A DNA stretch of 64,000 nucleotides from Microvirga splendida (lineage in GTDB: Bacteria > Pseudomonadota > Alphaproteobacteria > Rhizobiales > Beijerinckiaceae): positions 1-64,000 of the forward strand of contig NZ_JAELXT010000014.1 of assembly GCF_016427565.1 (NCBI RefSeq), in the 5' to 3' direction. Position numbers and translations under genes: made by a program. Each line of letters opens with the position of its first letter. Position 1 is the first letter of the stretch. Below are positions 54,835 through 62,468 of the stretch, in pieces. The notes beneath the pieces are model-generated. The model was not told the DNA's origin, searched no databases, and saw nothing but the letters and a program-made list of their open reading frames with translations.

Positions 54835-55521
54835 TCAGATCTTTAGATCGACAACCAGTGGGACGTGATCGCTGATCTTCGTGGGAACATACTGCTCATA
54901 GGTGCCAAGCAGAGCCTGTTCTACATCTATGCTGCGCGATCGGAACAGAAAGTCGATATGGAATTGGCGATCACGGTTCCAGGTCCAGTAAAGCGTAGCG
55001 GCAGTTTCTTGGCCATGCTCCTCTTGTTTGTGGTCGTGCCAAGCGCTTGCGAGGCCGAGCTCGTCGAAAATCTTCAGCACATCGCTGAAGCGCTTACCCG
55101 GAGACTTTCGCTTGTCCATCGCAACGCAATGATTGAAGTCTCCAGCAATGATTGTCGGAGCGGCTTCAACAAAGTCTCGCAGCTTGGCAAGAGCACTCAG
55201 AGTGGGTGGGCCGCATTCTTGCGACGAGTCGACCCACACCGCCACTATATGCAAAACCTGAGACCCATTATGTGCGATGACCGGACAGAACCAGCGCTCG
55301 GAAATGCTCATCGCCGGCGATAGCTTCCAGCCGCCGTAACCGATGACCGCTAAGCCTTTCTGTCCTTCATCGCCAAGCCAGAGCGACCTTTCAGACAATC
55401 CGGCAAAGGCAAGGCACCCCGGCCTGACCTCCTGAATGATCGCGAGGTCTGGGTCCAGCCTTTCAAGGTGCCCGAACTTACGGTTAAAGCCGTCGCAAAC
55501 ATTCCATGTGACGATGCGCAA
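54835..55521 (-). CDS. Endonuclease/exonuclease/phosphatase-family protein, lower GC
   Basis: The 228-residue protein has the complete metal-dependent EEP core: TWNVCDGF (Asn), IIQEV (Glu), GDFNHC (Asp, Asn) and SDHVPLV (Asp, His). It may hydrolyse nucleic acid or a phosphoester; no substrate is evident. It begins at TTG with a strong AGGAGGAGG, 10 bases after the dehydrogenase stop, so it is translated within the lipid A operon. Codons use far more A and T than the neighbours, and no other member of the lipid A set belongs to this family. It looks like an insertion between adh and lpxXL. Confidence 0.82.
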   Translation of the reverse strand: MRIVTWNVCDGFNRKFGHLERLDPDLAIIQEVRPGCLAFAGLSERSLWLGDEGQKGLAVIGYGGWKLSPAMSISERWFCPVIAHNGSQVLHIVAVWVDSSQECGPPTLSALAKLRDFVEAAPTIIAGDFNHCVAMDKRKSPGKRFSDVLKIFDELGLASAWHDHKQEEHGQETAATLYWTWNRDRQFHIDFLFRSRSIDVEQALLGTYEQYVPTKISDHVPLVVDLKI

Positions 55522-55531
55522 GGCCTCCTCC

Positions 55532-56554
55532 TTAGAACGTCACGATCACCTTGCCGAAGACCTTGCGGCCCTCGAGCCGCTCCAGGCCCTTCTGGAACTC
55601 GTCGAGGGGGAAGACCGCGTCGATGACCGGGCTCATGCCTTGGGCCATCTTGTCGAGCGACTGGGAGATGTTCTCGATCCGGCAGCCGAAGGACCCAAAA
55701 ATCCGGTATTGCTGCTGGAAGAGCTGCATCAGGTTCATGGTGGTGGACACGCCCGAGGTCGAGCCGCAGGTGACGAGGCGCCCGCCGCGCTTGAGGCACA
55801 GCAAGCTGCCGTTCCAGGTCTCGGCGCCCACATGTTCGAACGCCACGTCGACGCCCTTGCGCTTGGTCAGCCGCCGGACCTCGCCCTCGAAGCGCTCGGT
55901 GCGGTAGTTGACGACGTAATCGGCGCCCAAGGCCTTCGCCTTCTCGCCCTTCTCGTCGTCGCCCACGGTGGTATAGACCGTGCAGCCGATGGCCTTGGCC
56001 ATCTTGATCGCCGCCGTGCCGATGCCCGAGCCGCCCGCGTGGACGAGGATCGACTCAGCCGGTTCCAGCTTCGCGTTGTCGAACAGCATATGCTGCACGG
56101 TGCCGAAGCCGATGGGCGCGCAGGCCGCCTGCTCGAAGGAGACGCCCTGCGGCACCGGGATCACGAGGCGCTCGGGCCGATTGATCAGCTCGCGGGCAAA
56201 GCCGTCGATGTGGAAGCCCATGATGCCGGCGACGTTCTCGCACAGATTGTCCCAGCCTTTCCGGCAGGCGCTGCAATGGCCGCAGGTCTCGGCCCCGTAC
56301 ATGGTCACCGGATCGCCCGCCTTGAACCGGGTGACGCCCTCGCCCACCGCGGCGATCTCGCCCGAGGCCTCGACGCCCACGGCCTGGGGCATCTTGCGCT
56401 TGGCGAACGCCATGCCGCGAAAGCCCCAGACATCGAGGAAGTTCAGCGCCAGCGCCTTCACCCGCACCTGCACCTCGCCCGGACCGGGAGGCGGCGGGGC
56501 GTCGATCTCGGTGATGCGAAGGTCACGGTCGCCGAAAAGCTGGAGGGAGCGCAT
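55532..56554 (-). CDS. Zinc-containing MDR dehydrogenase/reductase of the acpXL cluster
   Basis: The 340-residue medium-chain reductase has a GroES-like N-terminal domain with a structural zinc-type set of cysteines (CGHCSACRKGWDNLC) and a Rossmann domain with ILVHAGGSGIGTAAIKMAKA. In rhizobia the homologous AdhXL lies in the very-long-chain lipid A cluster, and probably reduces an enoyl or oxidises a hydroxyl intermediate. The start is at 56554. The frame runs 34 codons further without support. Its direction and order match the cluster. Confidence 0.88.
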   Translation of the reverse strand: MRSLQLFGDRDLRITEIDAPPPPGPGEVQVRVKALALNFLDVWGFRGMAFAKRKMPQAVGVEASGEIAAVGEGVTRFKAGDPVTMYGAETCGHCSACRKGWDNLCENVAGIMGFHIDGFARELINRPERLVIPVPQGVSFEQAACAPIGFGTVQHMLFDNAKLEPAESILVHAGGSGIGTAAIKMAKAIGCTVYTTVGDDEKGEKAKALGADYVVNYRTERFEGEVRRLTKRKGVDVAFEHVGAETWNGSLLCLKRGGRLVTCGSTSGVSTTMNLMQLFQQQYRIFGSFGCRIENISQSLDKMAQGMSPVIDAVFPLDEFQKGLERLEGRKVFGKVIVTF

Positions 56555-56689
56555 GAACTGGCTTTCTTCGAAAGGCTTTGAACGGAATTCTGTGTCGTCG
56601 CCGCTTAAAGGGCAGAACCCGGAATGACAAGCCGATAGGCGAGCTTCCCGGCTCAACCAAGTCCATATAACAATACATCTCTGCGTTCG

Positions 56690-57205
56690 ATGGGGATGGG
56701 CGTGAATACGATATGGGCGATCATTGCGGGCACCCCGCTGTGGGTCTGGGCCGTTCTTGGACTGGTCATCTATCTCGGCATGACCGCCCTCAAGCCCGGC
56801 AGCAGAAGCCCTCTGCGTCTCAGCGTTATTCCAGGCGTTTTCCTAGCCGTAGCGCTCGGAACGCTTCTTCATTCGTCTCGACTTCCCGAAGCTCTTCCGT
56901 TCTGGCTGGCCAGCGGCCTTTTGGGGATCGGGATCGGAGCCATCTGGGCCATGCTTCTGCCCATCGGTATCGACCGGGCAGAGGGACATCTGCGAATGCC
57001 CGGCACGGCGTTCTGGCTCGTGACGGGTCTTCTGCTGTTCGGCATGCGCTATGCCCTCGAGGTCTACTCGGCCCTCGGCCGCAACTCGGCCCAGGAACAT
57101 CTTGTGACCTTGCTGCCCTACACGGTCACCGGTCTCGGAACCGGAATGAGCGTTGGCTGGTGGGCCGCTCTCATGACGCGCTATTTTCGCGCTGCCGGAC
57201 CGTGA
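56690..57205 (+). CDS. Hypothetical five-helix membrane protein
   Basis: The 171-residue protein has five or so hydrophobic helices and starts VNTIWAIIAGTPLWVWAVLG, a pattern I associate with small uncharacterised membrane proteins (possibly the DUF6622 type, not certain). A start at GTG 56702 with GGGGATGGG before it is equally likely. It is transcribed against the lipid A cluster and lies between fabG and adh, so it splits that cluster into two transcripts. Confidence 0.65.
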   Translation: MGMGVNTIWAIIAGTPLWVWAVLGLVIYLGMTALKPGSRSPLRLSVIPGVFLAVALGTLLHSSRLPEALPFWLASGLLGIGIGAIWAMLLPIGIDRAEGHLRMPGTAFWLVTGLLLFGMRYALEVYSALGRNSAQEHLVTLLPYTVTGLGTGMSVGWWAALMTRYFRAAGP

Positions 57206-57261
57206 GAGATGGAGCACTGCACTCCCTCTCCCCGGGAGAGGTGAGCCAGCACCATTCTCGT

Positions 57262-57302
57262 CGCGCGATCCCGGATCGGCTCCGCCGTCCGGGATGACGC
57301 CG
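57262..57302. repeat. Short palindromic fragment related to dispersed repeats
   Basis: GCGCGATCCCGGATCGGCTC followed by CGCCGTCCGGGATGACG resembles the truncated ends of the repeats near 12127-12165 and 23783. It lies between the convergent membrane-protein gene and fabG. Confidence 0.5.
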
Positions 57303-57307
57303 TGGTC

Positions 57308-58054
57308 CTACCGATGCACGCCCAGCATCGAGGTCAGGCCGCCGTCGATGGGCAGCACCGTGCCGGTGATGTAGGCGGCGGGCTCGCTCATGAGGAAGGC
57401 GGCCAACCCTGCGATCTCCTCCGGCTTGGCGAAGCGCCCGGCCGGGATCTGCTTTTCCATGTTCTCGCGGTAGGCGGCATAGGGCGCCATCATGTCCGTG
57501 TCGATGAAGCCCGGCGCGATCACGTTCACGGTGACGCCGCGCTTGGCGGTCTCGACGGAGAGTGTGCGGCAATAGGAGATCAGCGCGCCTTTGGAGGCCG
57601 CGTAGGCCGCGTTGCCCGGATTGCCCTGGAGCGCCGCCACCGACCCGATGGCCACGATGCGCCCCTGCTTGGCGCGGATCATGCCGCGCATGAGCGCCTT
57701 GGCGATGCGGGTCAACGACCAGAAGTTCACCTGCATGGCGGTTTCGGCCTTGTCCTGCTGCATCATGGCGGCAAGCGCATCGTAGGGCTGGCCGGCATTG
57801 TGGATGAGCCCGAAGAAGCTCTCGCCCTCGATCCCCTCGCAGAAGGCCTCCAGCGCCGCCTTGTCGGCGAGATCGACCTCGTGGGCCGTGACGGTGCGGC
57901 CGGAATTCGCCTGCATCAGCTCTTGGCTCAGCGCCTTCGCGGCGTCTCCCGACGAGCGGTAGGTGAAGTCGACGTCGTGGCCTGCGGCCACAAGCGCCCG
58001 CACGATGGCGGCACCGACACCCTTGCCGCCGCCCGTCACCAGAACCCGTGTCAT
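57308..58054 (-). CDS. 3-oxoacyl-ACP reductase (SDR) of the lipid A cluster
   Basis: The 248-residue FabG-like reductase has TGGGKGVGAAI (nucleotide binding), the HNAG motif, a catalytic Ser in AIGSVAAL and YAASKGAL. It reduces the beta-keto group formed by the adjacent ketosynthases. It lies 3 bases downstream of the fabF1 gene, so it is translated with it. The C-terminus is typical: TGTVLPIDGGLTSM. Confidence 0.92.
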   Translation of the reverse strand: MTRVLVTGGGKGVGAAIVRALVAAGHDVDFTYRSSGDAAKALSQELMQANSGRTVTAHEVDLADKAALEAFCEGIEGESFFGLIHNAGQPYDALAAMMQQDKAETAMQVNFWSLTRIAKALMRGMIRAKQGRIVAIGSVAALQGNPGNAAYAASKGALISYCRTLSVETAKRGVTVNVIAPGFIDTDMMAPYAAYRENMEKQIPAGRFAKPEEIAGLAAFLMSEPAAYITGTVLPIDGGLTSMLGVHR

Positions 58055-58057
58055 ATC

Positions 58058-59338
58058 TCAAGCCCCTTTCGGCTCGGCCCCGAAGACGAGGCAGGTGTTC
58101 TGGCCGCCGAAGCCGAAGGAATTGGAGAGCACGTAACGCACCTCCGCGTCGCGGGCGACGTTGGGCACCACGTCGAGCGGAATCGCCGGATCCGGCACCT
58201 GATAGTTGATCGTCGGCGGAATGCGGCCCGTCGCGATGGTCATGAGCGACATCACGGCCTCGACCGCGCCGGCGGCGGTCAGCGTATGGCCGATCATCGA
58301 CTTGTTGGAGGAGATCGGAACGCTCGCCATGCGCTCGCCGAACACGGCGGTGCAGCTCATGGCCTCCATCTTGTCGTTCTCCGGCGTCGAGGTGCCGTGG
58401 GCGTTGACGTAGTCGATGTCGTCCGGCGCGAGGCCCGCGTCAGTCAGGGCCTCGCGGATCGCCGTGATGGCCGGCATGCCGTCCGGCGACGAGCGGGTGC
58501 GGTGGAAGCCGTCGCCCTTTTCGCCGCAGCCGAGCACGTAGCCGAGGATCCTGGCGCCGCGCGCCCTCGCCTTCTCGGCATCCTCCAGCACGAGCGCCGC
58601 GCCGCCCTCGCCCATGACGAAGCCGTCGCGGTTCTTGGAGAAGGGCTTTGACGCCCCTTCCGGGTTCTCGTTCTGGGTCGAGAGCGCGGAGAGCAGCGAG
58701 AAGCGGACCAGCGATTCAGGGTTCACCGAGCCGTCGGTGCCGATGCACAAAGCCGCATCGGTCTCGCCCCGGCGGATCGCCTCGACGCCGAGCTGGATCG
58801 CCGTGGCGCCGGACGAGCAGGCGGTGGAGAGCGAGATCGGCGAGCCCCTGGTGCCGAAGCGGTCGGCGACCCGGTCGGCCACGGTGCCGAAGATGAACAG
58901 ATCGTGCCACGGCTTGAACTCGCCCGAGGCCGCAGCCTTCAGCAGATCCTTGTAGGTGACGTCGCCGTCCTGGCCGGAGGCCTTGGCCAAAGCCTCGCGC
59001 TGCGGCCATTCCATCTCGACCGGCGGCACGGCGATGAACAGCGCGCCGGGGAAATCCTCTTGGTTCAGCCCCGACTGGCCCACCGCCTCCTCGGCCGCCA
59101 GCATGGCAAGCCGCTCGGACAGCATGGGGGCGCAGAACGGCTCCACGTCGACCGAGTCGATGGTGCCGGCAATCGTGGTGCGCAGGCCGTCCGTGGGGAA
59201 GCGCTCGATGCGGTGGATGCCGGACCGGCCGGCCGTCAGCGCGGCCCAGGTGTCGTCCTTGCCCTGGCCGAGGGACGTGACCACGCCCATGCCGGTGACG
59301 GCGACGAGCGGGCGGCCCTGTTTGTCGCGAAGCGCCAT
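58058..59338 (-). CDS. fabF1XL: Beta-ketoacyl-ACP synthase FabF1XL (catalytic subunit)
   Basis: The 426-residue KAS II-type enzyme keeps the full Cys-His-His triad: STACSSGATAIQLG (Cys), NAHGTSTPENDKMEA (His) and GHTLTAAGAVEAV (His). It condenses malonyl-ACP with the growing very-long chain on AcpXL. It ends 3 bases before fabG and begins 10 bases after fabF2, in a tight operon. The XL symbol is by context with the rhizobial cluster. Confidence 0.92.
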   Translation of the reverse strand: MALRDKQGRPLVAVTGMGVVTSLGQGKDDTWAALTAGRSGIHRIERFPTDGLRTTIAGTIDSVDVEPFCAPMLSERLAMLAAEEAVGQSGLNQEDFPGALFIAVPPVEMEWPQREALAKASGQDGDVTYKDLLKAAASGEFKPWHDLFIFGTVADRVADRFGTRGSPISLSTACSSGATAIQLGVEAIRRGETDAALCIGTDGSVNPESLVRFSLLSALSTQNENPEGASKPFSKNRDGFVMGEGGAALVLEDAEKARARGARILGYVLGCGEKGDGFHRTRSSPDGMPAITAIREALTDAGLAPDDIDYVNAHGTSTPENDKMEAMSCTAVFGERMASVPISSNKSMIGHTLTAAGAVEAVMSLMTIATGRIPPTINYQVPDPAIPLDVVPNVARDAEVRYVLSNSFGFGGQNTCLVFGAEPKGA

Positions 59339-59348
59339 AGCGTTCTCC

Positions 59349-60473
59349 TCAAGCCTTGGTGAGCCGGATGGCGCCTTCGCCGCGCCAATGCCCGATGGAG
59401 GTGACGAGCGCCTCGCTCGGCCCGCCCCTGGCGATCAGGCCGGCGGCCAGCGCGACGCCGATGGGCGCCTGGGCCTCCATGGTGTGGCCGACGAGATCGC
59501 CGGTCGCGTGCAGGGCGGCACCCGGGGCGATATCCCGGAGCGCGGCCTGCTCCTCGTCGGTGATGCCCTTAATGCCGGTGGCGCCGGAGAGCACCACATC
59601 GGGTTTGGCGCCGAGCTGCTTCGTCAGGGCGTGAAGGGCGCCCTCGACGCTGCCGGGCTTGCGGCGGCTGCGGTCGGAGGCGACGCCGGCAATCGCTGCC
59701 AGCGGCGTCACGCCCCGCGCAGCGGCGTGCTCACGGGATTCGAGCACCAGGAAGCAGCCCCCGGACCCGAGGATCATGCCGCCGCCCTGCGCGGGGCGCT
59801 CCCAGACCGGAGCGTAGGGCTTCTTCCAGAGGAAGCCGCCCATCTCGTAGATGAGGAGCACGTCGGGACGCTCGGCATTGTAGGAGCCGCCGACGAGAAA
59901 GATGTCGTCCTGGCCCGAGGCGATGCGCTCGCGGGCGATGCGGAGGGCATCAACGCCGCTCGATTCCTCGCCCATGAAGGTGCGCGAAGCGCCGGTGACG
60001 CCGTGGACGATGGAGATGTTGCCGGCGAGCAGGTTGGAGAGCTGGGCCAGGAACAGGGTCGGACGCAGGTCGCCCATCAGGCGCTCGTTGAGGAAGACGC
60101 CGGGATTGTTCGCCTGGCGCAGCCCGGTGAGGATCTGCCCGTCGACTGCATAGTCGCGCTCGCCGCCGCCGGCCGAGACGATGAGCTGCATGCGGCCCTT
60201 GAGAGCCGCATCGTCCTTGGCGCCGGCCGCATCGAGGGCGAGGCCCGCCGCATAGCAGCCGAGCTTCTGCCACGGCTCCATCTGCCGCTGGTCGGATTTC
60301 TTCGGGATCTGCCGGTCCCATTCCAGGGGGGCCGCCGGGTGGACCGGGAAGGGCTCGAACGTGGCCGCATCCGTGTACGGGGCACCGTCGGCGAGCGCCG
60401 TCAGGTGCGCGTCCAGGCCCTCGCCGGCAGAAGAGACGAGGCCTACTCCCGTGATGACGACATCGCGCATCAA
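59349..60473 (-). CDS. fabF2XL: KAS-like protein FabF2XL lacking the catalytic cysteine
   Basis: The 374-residue thiolase-fold protein aligns with FabF1, but the TACSSG segment reads MGEESSG, with Glu170 at the position of the catalytic Cys, and the HGT motif is not kept (SGATGIKG). The last His (GHTMEAQAP) remains. This is the pattern of chain-length factors (KS-beta) of polyketide systems, so it probably pairs with FabF1 and decarboxylates malonyl-ACP or sets chain length. Its start overlaps the FabZ stop as ATGA. Confidence 0.88.
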   Translation of the reverse strand: MMRDVVITGVGLVSSAGEGLDAHLTALADGAPYTDAATFEPFPVHPAAPLEWDRQIPKKSDQRQMEPWQKLGCYAAGLALDAAGAKDDAALKGRMQLIVSAGGGERDYAVDGQILTGLRQANNPGVFLNERLMGDLRPTLFLAQLSNLLAGNISIVHGVTGASRTFMGEESSGVDALRIARERIASGQDDIFLVGGSYNAERPDVLLIYEMGGFLWKKPYAPVWERPAQGGGMILGSGGCFLVLESREHAAARGVTPLAAIAGVASDRSRRKPGSVEGALHALTKQLGAKPDVVLSGATGIKGITDEEQAALRDIAPGAALHATGDLVGHTMEAQAPIGVALAAGLIARGGPSEALVTSIGHWRGEGAIRLTKA

Positions 60474-60931
60474 ACCGTCTCCTCGAGAAGACCGATGCGC
60501 CTGGCTTGCGCGCGCATCAGGCCGTCCATGCCTTCCGGGAAGGGCATGATCCGGAAGCGCAGCTCGGCGTCGCAGATCGGCTTGCCCTCGGCCGTGATCC
60601 TGGCCTTGGTCACCGCATAGCCCGAGCCTTCATGCTCCAGCTGCGCTGTGACGTTCAGCACCGTACCCGGTCCGACGAAGGTGCGAAAGCGCGCCTTGTC
60701 GACGCCCATCAGGAACGGCATGTGGGTGAAGCCCATGACGCCCAGCACCAGATAGCCGGAGGCCTGGGCCATGGTCTCCGTGAGGAGAACGCCGGGCACG
60801 AGGGGGTGGCCGGGGAAGTGCCCTTCGAAGACGGGGCTTTCCTGGGGGACGACGGAGGACACCTCGATCCGCTTGGTCTCGCGGTCGAGGGTCGTCACCC
60901 GGTCGATCATTTCAAAATATTCGAGGCGCAT
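60470..60931 (-). CDS. fabZXL: 3-hydroxyacyl-ACP dehydratase FabZ-like of the lipid A cluster
   Basis: The 153-residue hot-dog-fold enzyme has the active-site His in EGHFPGHPLVPG (His38) and the catalytic Glu in LLTETMAQASG (Glu52). It dehydrates 3-hydroxyacyl-AcpXL intermediates. I start it at 60931. The frame upstream is repeat sequence. Its stop overlaps the FabF2 start. A family E repeat separates it from acpXL. Confidence 0.92.
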   Translation of the reverse strand: MRLEYFEMIDRVTTLDRETKRIEVSSVVPQESPVFEGHFPGHPLVPGVLLTETMAQASGYLVLGVMGFTHMPFLMGVDKARFRTFVGPGTVLNVTAQLEHEGSGYAVTKARITAEGKPICDAELRFRIMPFPEGMDGLMRAQARRIGLLEETV

Positions 60932-60946
60932 TTTTCGCAAAACCTG

Positions 60947-61057
60947 TCCCCCTCCCCCTTGTGGGGAGGGGCTAGGGGCGGGGGTGCCGGCGATAAACTG
61001 GACCAGTGTGACGCTTACACCCCCACCTCCAACTCCTCCCCACAAGGGGGAGGAGGG
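60947..61057. repeat. Palindromic repeat, family E, copy 3
   Basis: TCCCCCTCCCCCTTGTGGGG at the left is matched by inverted CTCCCCACAAGGGGGAGGA at the right, with GGGGCGGGGGTG and CACCCCCACC inside. It lies between acpXL and fabZ and so sits in the transcript of the lipid A cluster. Confidence 0.8.
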
Positions 61058-61122
61058 CTGCGTCGCGCCTACCATCCCGACAAGCCCCCCAGGGCCTAAC
61101 CGCCGGGACGGTTGTCTTGTCT

Positions 61123-61404
61123 TCAGGCCTGCTTGGCCGCCACCAGCGCGTCGATGCGCGCCACGAGGTTCTTCAGGACGAAGTACTCCTCGGCCGGAGC
61201 CTTGCCCTCGTTCACTTCCTGGGTCCACTGCTCCAGGGGCAGCTTGATCCCGAAGGCCTTGTCGATGGCGAACGCGATATCGAGGAACGCGAGCGAGTCG
61301 ATGCCCAGATCCTCGATGGCGTGGCTCTCGGGAGTGATCTGCTCGCGCGGGATATCGGCGGTCTCTGAAATGATGCCGGCGACGGTCTCGAAGGTGGACG
61401 ACAT
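61123..61404 (-). CDS. acpXL: Specialised acyl carrier protein AcpXL
   Basis: It carries the very-long-chain (27-hydroxyoctacosanoate type) acyl chain for lipid A. The 93-residue length is that of rhizobial AcpXL. The phosphopantetheine serine lies in [10 protein letters not shown] (Ser37). The helix [20 protein letters not shown] near the end follows the AcpXL pattern. AGGAGAG precedes the ATG. It heads the cluster acpXL-fabZ-fabF2-fabF1-fabG. Confidence 0.95.
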   Translation of the reverse strand: MSSTFETVAGIISETADIPREQITPESHAIEDLGIDSLAFLDIAFAIDKAFGIKLPLEQWTQEVNEGKAPAEEYFVLKNLVARIDALVAAKQA

Positions 61405-61713
61405 GACGCCGCTCTCCTGAAGTGCTTGTTGGTCTCAACGATGCGGCGCCGGCAAGCTTAAGGAAGGCCCGGTGTCCAGACGCACTATTCGTCGAGGAGG
61501 GTTGTTTCAGAGCGCACCCCTTACACGACAGGCGGCAGACCGGCAACCGATTGGTTGCATCTCGCCGGATCTCCCTTAACCGGGGGTGGGAACTTCGGCC
61601 GCGGCAACGGCATATGGGAGGAGACGATTGATTAATCGGCTCCCATCGTCGATAAGGCGGCCTTCGGCCCTTGCACCGAATGATCTTACATAAAAACAGA
61701 TTGCTGGATCGAC
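61405..61713. other. Divergent promoter region of acpXL and the phosphatase gene
   Basis: These 309 bases have no gene. The right half is AT-rich (ACATAAAAACAGATTGC before the phosphatase start). I could not fix promoter boxes. No repeat is visible. Confidence 0.5.
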
Positions 61714-62436
61714 GTGTTCAACAGGTTCCTCAAGCCTGAAATCCGCTATGCCCGCCGCATGGCCCGGATCGCCCGCTGGGACAGACCCGTCGAGGGGCTG
61801 TCCGGGCGCCTGCGCGCCTGGGCCCATATGCTCATCGCCGATCACGGCGTTTTCCGCCTCTTCTACCTGAACAAGCACCCGGTCACGGACCGGCTCTGGC
61901 GCTCGGCCCAGCCGGCCCCGCACCAGATCGCCGCCCTGAAGGCCGAAGGCATCAAGACGATCATCAACCTGCGCGGCGGCCGGGAGCACGGCTCGTGGCA
62001 GCTGCAGAAGGAGGCCTGCGAGCGGCTGGGCATCCACCTGGAGGAGTTCGTGGTGCGCTCCCGCGGCGCACCGGACCGGGAGACCCTGCTCTCGGCCAAG
62101 AAATTCTTCGACACGATCGAATACCCGGCGGTCCTGCACTGCAAGTCCGGCGCCGACCGGGCCGGCTTCGTGGCCGCCCTCTACCTCGTGGTCTATGAGG
62201 GCAAGTCCATCGACGAGGCCCAGCGGCAGCTGTCCATGCGCTACGGACATTTCCGCTTCTCGAAGACCGGCATCCTGGACGAGTTCTTCGATCTCTATCG
62301 CCGCGACGGCGAAGCCAAGGGCATCCCGTTCCTCACCTGGATCGAGACCCGGTACGACGCGGACGACCTGGAACGGAACTTCCGTTACGGCTTCTGGTCC
62401 CACCTTCTCGTCGACAGGATCATGCGGCGCGAGTAG
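61714..62436 (+). CDS. Tyrosine/dual-specificity phosphatase-family protein
   Basis: The 240-residue protein has the CX5R active site CKSGADRAG and the domain around GIKTIINLRGGREHG, as in cyanobacterial/eukaryotic-like PTPs and in phosphatases associated with lipid metabolism. It begins with GTG. It lies beside the lipid A cluster and the ABC exporter, so a lipid or LPS phosphate substrate is possible, but that is inference. Confidence 0.82.
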   Translation: MFNRFLKPEIRYARRMARIARWDRPVEGLSGRLRAWAHMLIADHGVFRLFYLNKHPVTDRLWRSAQPAPHQIAALKAEGIKTIINLRGGREHGSWQLQKEACERLGIHLEEFVVRSRGAPDRETLLSAKKFFDTIEYPAVLHCKSGADRAGFVAALYLVVYEGKSIDEAQRQLSMRYGHFRFSKTGILDEFFDLYRRDGEAKGIPFLTWIETRYDADDLERNFRYGFWSHLLVDRIMRRE

Positions 62437-62468
62437 GCCGCTATGGGCCAGCCTCTAAGGAACTGAGG

